Positions 5,665-11,953 of a stretch of DNA of 14,674 nucleotides are shown one piece after another; position 1 is the stretch's first letter, and each line of letters begins with the position of its first letter. The notes beneath the pieces are model-generated. The model searched no databases. It was not told where the DNA came from and saw only the letters and a list, made by a program, of their open reading frames with translations. Source of the DNA: an uncultured Oscillibacter sp. (GTDB lineage Bacteria; Bacillota; Clostridia; Oscillospirales; Oscillospiraceae); contig CABUDN010000055.1 in assembly GCA_902490355.1 (NCBI GenBank), forward strand, positions 1 through 14,674. The letters run 5' to 3'. Position numbers and translations under genes: made by a program.

Positions 5665-6234
5665 ATGCCTACGATTACTGCCGGTGATTTCCGCAAGGGA
5701 ATGATCTTTGAGATGGAAGGAAAGCCCATGCTGGTGGTGGACTTCCAGCACGTCAAGCCCGGCAAGGGCGCCGCTTTCGTGCGTACCAAGTATAAGAACG
5801 TCATTACCGGTGCCGTCCGTGAAGAGGCCTTCAACCCCAGCGCCAAGTTTGAGCAGGTGGCTGTGGAGCGCAAGAATGCCGAGTACAGCTACAACGACGG
5901 CGATCTGTATTACTTCATGGATCCGGAGACCTTCGATATGACCCCGCTGAACAAGGACGTGCTGGGCGATGCCTTCCAGTTCGTCAAGGAGAACACCATG
6001 TGCTCTCTGCTCAGCTACAAGGGCAGCGTGTTCACGGTGGAAGTTCCCAACTTTGTGGATCTGGTGGTCACCGAGACCGAGCCCGGCGTCAAGGGCGACA
6101 CGGCTACCAACGTGACCAAGTCCGCCACGCTGGAGACCGGCGCTGTGATTAAGGTGCCCCTGTTCATCAACGAGGGCGAGAAGATCCAGATCGACACCCG
6201 TACCGGTGAGTATCTGGGCCGCTGCAAGGAGTAA
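5665..6234 (+). CDS. efp: Elongation factor P
   Basis: The protein is 189 residues, within the usual EF-P range. EF-P binds between the P and E sites and relieves ribosomes stalled at polyproline. The N-terminal KOW-like domain begins ITAGDFRKGMIFEMEGKPML. The tip loop HVKPGKGAAFVRTK places K31, P32, G33, K34 at the position that is post-translationally modified in many bacteria. Two OB domains follow, ending in the family signature AVIKVPLFINEGEKIQIDTR and TGEYLGR. No epmA/epmB or other modification gene is in the window. The start at 5665 follows GAGGAGG. It has its own promoter at 5550 and ends at a strong terminator (6237-6264). Confidence 0.97.
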   Translation: MPTITAGDFRKGMIFEMEGKPMLVVDFQHVKPGKGAAFVRTKYKNVITGAVREEAFNPSAKFEQVAVERKNAEYSYNDGDLYYFMDPETFDMTPLNKDVLGDAFQFVKENTMCSLLSYKGSVFTVEVPNFVDLVVTETEPGVKGDTATNVTKSATLETGAVIKVPLFINEGEKIQIDTRTGEYLGRCKE

Positions 6235-6236
6235 GA

Positions 6237-6264
6237 AAAAGGGGGGACTGCCGTCCCCCCTTTT
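6237..6264 (+). terminator. efp intrinsic terminator
   Basis: AAAAGGGGGGAC pairs with GTCCCCCCTTTT around a TGCC loop. The hairpin begins within a few bases of the efp stop codon. The A/T-rich base allows some function in both directions. Confidence 0.85.
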
Positions 6265-6272
6265 GTTCCCAC

Positions 6273-6286
6273 CTCCCGGAAGGGAG
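6273..6286 (+). other. Small GGAA-tetraloop hairpin
   Basis: CTCCC (6273-6277) and GGGAG (6282-6286) close a GGAA loop of the stable GNRA type, between the efp terminator and the CD1247-like gene. It may stabilise the 5' or 3' end of a transcript. No function is known. Confidence 0.35.
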
Positions 6287-6327
6287 ATCAACAATAAGAA
6301 ACAGGTAATATGAAAGGAGCTGCCGCT

Positions 6328-6774
6328 ATGGAAATCACGGAGAAGGTTGCGTATCTCAAGGGCCTGGCCGAGGGCATGGAGCTGGACACCGAGAAGAAGG
6401 AGGGCAAGCTGCTCTCCGCCATCATCGACGTTCTGGAGGACATTGCTCTGGAGCTGGAGGACATCCACGATGAGACCAGCGAGCTGGCCGACGGTCTGGA
6501 CGCTGTCAGCGACGACCTGGAGGACGTGGAGGATGTGGTCTTCGGCGACGAGGATGAAGACGAGGACGACGAGGACAGCGAGTACTACGAAGACGACCTG
6601 GACGAGGATGAGGACTGCTACGCCACCACTTGCCCCACCTGCGAGGAGACCATTTATTTTGATGAGTCCGTGCTGGAAGACGGCGAGGTAATCTGCCCCA
6701 ACTGCGGGGAGAAGCTGGAGTTCGACACCAGCAGCCTGGACGAGTCCGAAGAGGACGAGGACGATCAGGAGTAA
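6328..6774 (+). CDS. CD1247-like acidic zinc-ribbon protein
   Basis: The protein is 148 residues. The start is ATG 6328, because AAAGGAG (6313-6319) sits 8 bases upstream; an in-frame ATG at 6310 precedes that ribosome binding site. Residues 1-57 are helical (EITEKVAYLKGLAEGMELD, then LLSAIIDVLEDIALELEDI) and match the N-terminal domain named after Clostridioides CD1247. Residues 60-98 are an extremely acidic Asp/Glu linker. Residues 102-126 form a zinc ribbon, CPTC...CPNC (C102, C105, C123, C126), and a second acidic tail ends the protein. It is cytoplasmic, with no membrane segment. The function of the family is not known; the ribbon plus acidic linker suggests a protein- or nucleic-acid-associated accessory factor. 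No clear promoter is seen, so expression may depend on readthrough of the efp terminator or on an unrecognised promoter. Confidence 0.85.
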   Translation: MEITEKVAYLKGLAEGMELDTEKKEGKLLSAIIDVLEDIALELEDIHDETSELADGLDAVSDDLEDVEDVVFGDEDEDEDDEDSEYYEDDLDEDEDCYATTCPTCEETIYFDESVLEDGEVICPNCGEKLEFDTSSLDESEEDEDDQE

Positions 6775-6794
6775 GCGTTCGTCACCGCATCAGC

Positions 6795-6831
6795 ATACGC
6801 CCCCGGGCCTTATGGCCCGGGGGCGTATTTG
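6795..6831 (+). terminator. Terminator between convergent genes
   Basis: A perfect 15-bp stem, ATACGCCCCCGGGCC (6795-6809) with GGCCCGGGGGCGTAT (6814-6828), has a TTAT loop. The T-tract is short on the plus strand (TATTTGT) and absent on the minus strand. It separates the CD1247-like gene from the convergent coaW. Confidence 0.75.
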
Positions 6832-6850
6832 TATCCTCAAAAGGAGCTGG

Positions 6851-7696
6851 TCAGGGGTTGTTGTCCGGCATGTCCCGCAGGCTGCACAGTGCCGCGCCGA
6901 TGGCGGTGGCAAAGGTGGCGTTTTCCGGAATCACGTACTGGTATCCGAACAGGCGCTGGAAGTTCTGGAAGTTCTCCACGGCCTGGGGCATGGTGGTCAT
7001 GGCGCCGGTGAGAATGACGGTGTCCGTATTGCAGGCCTGACAGGCCAGTACGGTCATGATGCCCACCGCCTGCAGTACCAGGTTCACCACACCCGCCGCC
7101 AGATCCGCGGGGGTAGCGTCTTCAGCCAGATTGCCGAAATTGGCGGCGGTGAGGTCAGGGTCCAGAGTGGCGGCGGGATTTTGGGAGATGTCCTTGATGG
7201 TCAGATCCACCTTGTTGAGATCGCCCTGCCGGGCCAGTTCCCGGATCTGGCCGAAGCGCTCCATCCCCACCAGCTTGCGGCACAGTCCGCCCATGGTGCC
7301 GCCGCCGATGCCGCTGCCGCACAGGTGCCGCACAGTGCCGTTTTGCTCCGCCCAGAGGAAGGCCGTGCCGGTGCCCATGGTCACCACTACGCCCTGCTCC
7401 CGGCCAGATAATGCCAGGGCACCGGCAGCGCTGGCGGAGAATTCATCCACCTTGCAGGTGGGGATGCCGAAAATGTCCCCTTCCGTATAGCTGGCGCCCA
7501 CGCCGGTGAGGACGATCCGCCGTACGTCCTGCAACGTCAGGCTGTTGCGGGTGAGGTAGTTGCCCAGGGCACCGTACAGGCTGGTGACCTGATCTTCCGC
7601 CCGGACCCGCAGCATGGAGATCACGTTTCCATCCGTCCGCAGGCCGACGATTTTCGTCGTGGAACCACCGATATCAATTCCCAGAATTACGTCCAT
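6851..7696 (-). CDS. coaW: Type II pantothenate kinase
   Basis: The enzyme phosphorylates pantothenate with ATP, the first step of CoA synthesis, in the cytosol. The protein is 281 residues from ATG 7696, which has GGAAGGAG (7712-7705) 8 bases upstream; 16 further in-frame codons upstream are rejected because they precede this site. It has the ASKHA (actin-like) fold: phosphate-1 loop GIDIGGSTTKIVG (6-18), LTGVGA (63-68), DEFSA with catalytic-type E85, phosphate-2 region TMGTGTAF (107-113), GSGIGGGTMGGL (127-138), and the C-terminal VILTGAM and AIGAALCS adenosine loop. Length and motifs fit the Staphylococcus/Clostridia CoaW type, which is often insensitive to CoA feedback. It is divergent from pncB, and a dyad covers its -35 region. 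Confidence 0.95.
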   Translation of the reverse strand: MDVILGIDIGGSTTKIVGLRTDGNVISMLRVRAEDQVTSLYGALGNYLTRNSLTLQDVRRIVLTGVGASYTEGDIFGIPTCKVDEFSASAAGALALSGREQGVVVTMGTGTAFLWAEQNGTVRHLCGSGIGGGTMGGLCRKLVGMERFGQIRELARQGDLNKVDLTIKDISQNPAATLDPDLTAANFGNLAEDATPADLAAGVVNLVLQAVGIMTVLACQACNTDTVILTGAMTTMPQAVENFQNFQRLFGYQYVIPENATFATAIGAALCSLRDMPDNNP

Positions 7697-7742
7697 TGGG
7701 GTTGCTCCTTCCGGCGGAAAAATCCGCCTTTCATTTCCTCTC

Positions 7743-7772
7743 ATGATAGGGGAGGGAAGTCCCGTTTGTCAA
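7743..7772 (-). promoter_or_regulatory. coaW promoter
   Basis: On the minus strand TTGACA (7772-7767) and TATCAT (7748-7743) are separated by 18 bases. The -35 hexamer is also the left arm of the inverted repeat at 7767-7785. Confidence 0.75.
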
Positions 7773-7785
7773 TTCAAATTTGACA
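7767..7785. promoter_or_regulatory. Dyad-symmetric candidate operator between coaW and pncB
   Basis: TGTCAA (7767-7772) and TTGACA (7780-7785) form a perfect 6-bp inverted repeat with a 7-base spacer TTCAAAT. It covers the coaW -35 box and lies about 30 bases upstream of the pncB -35. A further TTGACG follows at 7791-7796. Part of the symmetry is simply a -35 consensus, so the case rests on the second arm. The regulator is unknown. Confidence 0.4.
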
Positions 7786-7813
7786 TTTTTTTGACGCATT
7801 TGCGGAAAAACGA

Positions 7814-7842
7814 TTGCTTTTCACTACACAGACGACTATAAT
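7814..7842 (+). promoter_or_regulatory. pncB promoter
   Basis: TTGCTT (7814-7819) and TATAAT (7837-7842) have a 17-base spacer. The leader of about 45 nt contains the small hairpin GGAAGC-TT-GCTTCC (7865-7878) upstream of the ribosome binding site. Confidence 0.8.
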
Positions 7843-7895
7843 CAATTGCAATAACTCCGATTTCGGAAGCTTGCTTCCATGGTACGAGGTGTAAG

Positions 7896-9344
7896 ATGAA
7901 TACCGAACGGAAACTGAACATGACCATGCTCTGCGATTTTTATGAGCTGACCATGGGCAACGGCTATTTTCAGGCGGGCTATCAGGACCGCATCACGTAT
8001 TTCGATGTGTTTTTCCGGGATGTCCCGGACAAGGGCGGCTTTGCCATCTGCGCGGGCTTGGATCAGCTGATCGACTATATCCAGAACCTGCATTTTGATG
8101 AGGAGGATATCGCCTATCTGCGCAGCCGGAACCTCTTCTCGGAGGAGTTCCTGGACTATTTGAAGAACTTCCGGTTCACCGGTGATATCTGGGCCATTCC
8201 CGAGGGAACGCCCATTTTCCCGCGGGAGCCGGTGGTGACGGTGCGGGCTCCGGCCATTCAGGCCCAGCTCATTGAGACGTTTACCCTGCTGACCATCAAT
8301 CACCAGAGCCTGATCGCCACCAAAGCCAACCGGATTGTCCGGGCGGCCCAGGGGCGGACGGTGCTGGAGTTCGGCTCCCGCCGGGCCCAGGGCACCGACG
8401 GCGCCATTTCCGGCGCCCGGGCGGCCTATATCGGCGGATGCAAGGGCACTGCCTGCACCATCTCCGACCAGCTCTACGGTGTGCCCGCCGGCGGCACCAT
8501 GGCCCATGCCTGGGTCCAGATGTTTGACAGCCAGTATGAGGCCTTCAAGACCTACTGCCAGATTTACCCCCACAACGCCACGCTCCTGGTGGACACCTAC
8601 AATACCCTCAAGTCCGGCGTGCCCGACGCCATCCGGGCCTTTAACGACGTTTTAAAGCCCCTGGGCATTACCAAGTGCGGCATCCGGCTGGATTCCGGCG
8701 ACATTGCGTACCTGACCCGGGAGGCCCGGAAGATGCTGGACGACGCCGGCTGGACCGAGTGCCAGATCTCCGCGTCCAACTCCCTGGATGAGTATATCAT
8801 TCAGGATCTGCTTTTGCAGGGGGCCAAGGTGGATTTGTTTGGCGTGGGCGAACGGATGATTACCGCCAGCAGCCAGCCGGTGTTCGGCGGCGTGTATAAG
8901 CTGGCCGCCGTGGAGGATCAGGAGGGCCATATTATCCCCCGGATCAAGGTCAGCGAGAATCTGGACAAGATTACCAATCCCCACTTCAAGAAGACCTACC
9001 GGATCTATGACAAAGCCACCGGCAAGGCCGAGGCGGATTATATCGCCGTCTGGGATGAGACGGTGGATGAGACGCAGCCTCTGGAGCTGTTTGATCCCCA
9101 GGCCACCTGGAAGCGCAAGACCTTTACCAACTATACCGCCCGTCCCCTGCAGGTGCAGGTGTTCCGGGGCGGGGAGCTGGTGTATGAGCGTCCTTCCCTG
9201 CAGGGGATTCAGCGCTACTGCATGGAACAGGTGGACACCCTCTGGGATGAGGTCAAGCGGTTTGAAAATCCCCATACCTATTATGTGGATCTGTCTCAGC
9301 GCCTGTGGGATATTAAGCAGGAGCTGCTGCACAAAAGCCGCTGA
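7896..9344 (+). CDS. pncB: Nicotinate phosphoribosyltransferase
   Basis: The enzyme makes nicotinate mononucleotide from nicotinate and PRPP (the Preiss-Handler salvage route to NAD). The protein is 482 residues, typical of the Firmicute form. The start ATG at 7896 follows GAGGTG (7886-7891). Signatures are MLCDFYELTMGNGYF near the N-terminus, EFGSRRAQGTDGA (158-170), GVPAGGTMAHAWVQMF with H204 at the position of the autophosphorylated histidine, RLDSGDIAYL and FGVGERM in the phosphate-binding barrel strands, and PRIKVSENLDKITNPHFKK in the C-terminal domain. It is monocistronic: its own promoter lies at 7814 and a hairpin at 9351-9381 follows. The divergent neighbour coaW supplies another cofactor, CoA, so joint control is possible but not shown. 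Confidence 0.96.
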   Translation: MNTERKLNMTMLCDFYELTMGNGYFQAGYQDRITYFDVFFRDVPDKGGFAICAGLDQLIDYIQNLHFDEEDIAYLRSRNLFSEEFLDYLKNFRFTGDIWAIPEGTPIFPREPVVTVRAPAIQAQLIETFTLLTINHQSLIATKANRIVRAAQGRTVLEFGSRRAQGTDGAISGARAAYIGGCKGTACTISDQLYGVPAGGTMAHAWVQMFDSQYEAFKTYCQIYPHNATLLVDTYNTLKSGVPDAIRAFNDVLKPLGITKCGIRLDSGDIAYLTREARKMLDDAGWTECQISASNSLDEYIIQDLLLQGAKVDLFGVGERMITASSQPVFGGVYKLAAVEDQEGHIIPRIKVSENLDKITNPHFKKTYRIYDKATGKAEADYIAVWDETVDETQPLELFDPQATWKRKTFTNYTARPLQVQVFRGGELVYERPSLQGIQRYCMEQVDTLWDEVKRFENPHTYYVDLSQRLWDIKQELLHKSR

Positions 9345-9350
9345 TATTTT

Positions 9351-9381
9351 CAGCCCCGCCGGAAGGCGGGGCTGGTTTGTT
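9351..9381 (+). terminator. pncB terminator
   Basis: CAGCCCCGCC (9351-9360) and GGCGGGGCTG (9365-9374) form a perfect 10-bp stem with a GGAA tetraloop, followed by GTTTGTT. The T-tract is interrupted but the stem is very stable. Confidence 0.8.
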
Positions 9382-9394
9382 ACCGGAAACCCGG

Positions 9395-9423
9395 TTGAAT
9401 CAGACGGCGGTTTTCGGTATAAT
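9395..9423 (+). promoter_or_regulatory. Promoter of the cls-ttcA-Sel1 operon
   Basis: TTGAAT (9395-9400) and TATAAT (9418-9423) are separated by 17 bases. Its position shows that the long in-frame extension upstream of cls from 9377 is not translated. Confidence 0.8.
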
Positions 9424-9475
9424 ACCAGGAAAGAGTGTTGAGAATGCATGGAAAGAGAAAGAGGTGAGCGTTCTC

Positions 9476-11038
9476 ATGCATAAAAACCTGCCACAATCCA
9501 CGGAGCGCACAGAGCGGCGGATTTCCGCGGCGACCAGTATTTCGATGTGCGTGTTAACGGTTCTTGCCCAGATTGTTACGACACTGGTACTGACCCATTT
9601 CCTGCGGGAAAAAGCGTATTTCATGTATGCGGCGCTGGAGATTGCCGGCGCCATTGTGGCCATCCGGGTATACTTGCGTCCGGGCAGCCCGTCTTATAAG
9701 CTGGTTTGGATGTGCCTGCTGCTGGCTCTTCCAGTAGCCGGTATGATTCTCTTTTGCCTGTGGGGCGGAACGCATCAGGCCAAGAGCCTAAGTCTGCGCA
9801 AAATTCCGCCCACTCCTGCCCGGGAGAGTCAGAAGATGTCCAGCGACGTCAATCTCAGCCGCCTGATGAGCCGCTCCCCGGCCTGGGGGCGGATCGCAGC
9901 GTATCTGCAAAAACGGGGATTTTTCCTCTACCGCAATACCGATGCGCACTATTTTGGCGACGGCGCTGCCTTTTTTGATGATCTCATCGCGCGCATGTCT
10001 CAGGCGGAGGTCTATATTTTCCTGGAATACTATATTCTGGCGGAGGGGAAGGTCTGGGACCGGATTTTTTCTGTTTTGCAGGAGCGGGCTGCTGCGGGGG
10101 TGGAGGTACGGATCATCTTTGATGACTTCGGGAACCTGACCCGGCTGCACGATGAGACGCTTCAGCAGATCCAAAATGCCGGCATCGAAGTGGAGGTATT
10201 CAACCCGGTGCACCGGTATGTCAACCGCATCTACTTCAACTACCGGGATCACCGGAAGATTGCCGTGATCGACGGATACTATGCCTACACCGGCGGCATC
10301 AACATTGCCGACGAATACGCCAATCTCATTGTGCGCTTCGGCCACTGGAAGGACAGTGCCGTGCGGATCGAGGGAGAGGGCGCCTGGGGCTTTGCCGTGC
10401 AGTTCATCCAGATGTGGAAGATGATGGGGCGGAACATGCCCAACGAGGATGACTATTATCGTCCCCGCCACGATGGCCCGGCCACCCAGGGATTTTGCCA
10501 GCCCTTTACCGATGGCCCCCTGAACAACCCGGACAATCCCATTGAGGAGACGTATCTGCAGCTCATTGCCTCGGCCAAGCGGATGCTTTATATCACCACG
10601 CCTTACTATGCCGTGGAGGAGTCCATGCAAAAATCCCTGTGCATCGCAGCGGATGCCGGCGTGGATGTGCGGCTGCTGGTACCGGCTATCCCGGACAAGA
10701 AGTTTGCCTATGTGGTGGCAAAGACGTATTGGGGTGAGCTGCTGGCCCACGGTGTAAAGATTTACCGGTATACCCCCGGGTTCCTCCACGCCAAGAGCGT
10801 CATGGTGGACCGGGAGGTGGCGCTGGTCGGCAGCACCAATATGGATTACCGCACCTTCCAGCTGCACTACGAGTGCGGTGTGCTGTTTTACCACATGCCG
10901 GTGGTGGAAGAACTGCTGGAGGACCTGGACGATATCATGGCCCAAAGCAGTCTGTACACTCTGGAGGAGTGGAACCGGCGTTCCTGGCTGGAGCGGACCT
11001 TTGCATCCATCCTGCGGCTGGGTGCCATCTGGCTGTAA
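9476..11038 (+). CDS. cls: Cardiolipin synthase (phospholipase D family)
   Basis: The enzyme condenses two phosphatidylglycerols into cardiolipin and glycerol at the membrane. The protein is 520 residues, normal for the family. The start ATG at 9476 is chosen because AGAGGTGAG (9460-9468) lies just upstream and the promoter at 9395 excludes earlier starts; GTG 9464 is possible but would overlap that site. Three N-terminal hydrophobic segments (about 22-41, 48-66, 75-95) anchor it. Two PLD/HKD motifs follow: HRKIAVID (H259, K261, D266) with TGGINIADEY, and HAKSVMVD (H438, K440, D445) with GSTNMDYR. The aromatic FLEYYIL near 182 and TTPYY near 374 are typical of Cls. It is first in a three-gene operon; the next start is 34 bases after its stop. 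Confidence 0.95.
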   Translation: MHKNLPQSTERTERRISAATSISMCVLTVLAQIVTTLVLTHFLREKAYFMYAALEIAGAIVAIRVYLRPGSPSYKLVWMCLLLALPVAGMILFCLWGGTHQAKSLSLRKIPPTPARESQKMSSDVNLSRLMSRSPAWGRIAAYLQKRGFFLYRNTDAHYFGDGAAFFDDLIARMSQAEVYIFLEYYILAEGKVWDRIFSVLQERAAAGVEVRIIFDDFGNLTRLHDETLQQIQNAGIEVEVFNPVHRYVNRIYFNYRDHRKIAVIDGYYAYTGGINIADEYANLIVRFGHWKDSAVRIEGEGAWGFAVQFIQMWKMMGRNMPNEDDYYRPRHDGPATQGFCQPFTDGPLNNPDNPIEETYLQLIASAKRMLYITTPYYAVEESMQKSLCIAADAGVDVRLLVPAIPDKKFAYVVAKTYWGELLAHGVKIYRYTPGFLHAKSVMVDREVALVGSTNMDYRTFQLHYECGVLFYHMPVVEELLEDLDDIMAQSSLYTLEEWNRRSWLERTFASILRLGAIWL

Positions 11039-11072
11039 GGCCAGGACTGCCTGAAAACACTTGGAGGTTACC

Positions 11073-11942
11073 ATGTCCCGAGAACTGACTCCCCGGGAGA
11101 TTGCCGAGCGCAGTCTCATCAAGACCTATCGCAAAACCTTGTGGAATCCCTTTATCGCGGCGGTAAAGCGCTACGAGCTGGTGGAGCCGGAGGACCGGAT
11201 CGCCGTGTGCATTTCCGGCGGAAAGGACTCCATGGTTCTGGCCAAGCTGATGCAGGAGCTCCAGCGCCATACCGATCACCCCTTTTCCCTGACGTTTCTT
11301 GTGATGGATCCCGGCTATCGCCCGGAAAACCGGGCGCTGATTGAATCCAACGCGGCTATGCTGGGAATTCCCGTTACGATTTTTCAAAGCGATATCTTTG
11401 AAGTTACCACGCAGGTGGAGAAGAACCCGTGTTACCTGTGTGCCCGGATGCGCCGGGGCTTTCTTTACGCCAAGGCTCAGGAGCTGGGATGCAACAAGAT
11501 TGCTCTGGGCCACCATTTTTCCGATGTGGTGGAGACAACCCTGCTGGGCCTTTTCTACGGCGCGCAGCTTCAGGCCATGCCACCCAAGCTCCGCAGCAGG
11601 AACTTCCCCGGTATGGAGCTGATCCGCCCGCTCTACTGTGTGCATGAGGATGCCATCATCGCCTGGAAGAACTATAACCATTTGCGGTTTCTCCAGTGTG
11701 CCTGCCGCTTTACGGAAGCCCGGGATGCTTCCGGAGACGGTGTGGGGGAGAGCAAGCGCCAGGAGATGAAAGTGCTGCTGCGGGAATTGAAAAAAACCAA
11801 TCCGAATATTGAAAAGAGCATCTTCCGGGCCATCCACGGCGTTCAGCTGGATACCTTTCCGGGATTCAAGTACCGTGGGCAGGTGTATTCCTTCCTGGAC
11901 CGCTATGACCATGGCGCCGCTCTGGAGGGACCGGAGGATTGA
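11073..11942 (+). CDS. ttcA: TtcA-like tRNA 2-thiocytidine biosynthesis protein (PP-loop ATPase)
   Basis: The protein is 289 residues. The start ATG at 11073 has GGAGGT (11063-11068) 4 bases upstream. The PP-loop SGGKDS (48-53) adenylates the base. The pair CYLC (C120, C123) and the CAC cluster (C209, C211) sit where TtcA/TtuA enzymes bind a 4Fe-4S cluster. The LGHHFSDVVETTLLGLFYG segment (145-163) is typical of the TtcA family. The expected role is sulfur transfer to C32 of certain tRNAs. The family also includes TtuA-type 2-thiouridine enzymes, so the target base is inferred. Its stop (TGA 11940-11942) is immediately followed by or overlaps the start region of the Sel1 gene, indicating translational coupling. 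No sulfur-donor partner is nearby. Confidence 0.88.
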   Translation: MSRELTPREIAERSLIKTYRKTLWNPFIAAVKRYELVEPEDRIAVCISGGKDSMVLAKLMQELQRHTDHPFSLTFLVMDPGYRPENRALIESNAAMLGIPVTIFQSDIFEVTTQVEKNPCYLCARMRRGFLYAKAQELGCNKIALGHHFSDVVETTLLGLFYGAQLQAMPPKLRSRNFPGMELIRPLYCVHEDAIIAWKNYNHLRFLQCACRFTEARDASGDGVGESKRQEMKVLLRELKKTNPNIEKSIFRAIHGVQLDTFPGFKYRGQVYSFLDRYDHGAALEGPED

Positions 11943-11953
11943 TGGAGGACACT

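Noticed and set aside
5269..6468. 399-codon minus-strand frame over efp and the end of yqeG
   Set aside because: It crosses the efp promoter and terminator and lacks any recognisable domain.
6812..7411. 199-codon plus-strand frame opposite coaW
   Set aside because: coaW on the minus strand has all its kinase motifs, ribosome binding site and promoter. The plus frame has none.
9788..11122. 444-codon antisense frame over cls
   Set aside because: It is a composition shadow. The plus strand has both HKD motifs, a promoter and a ribosome binding site.
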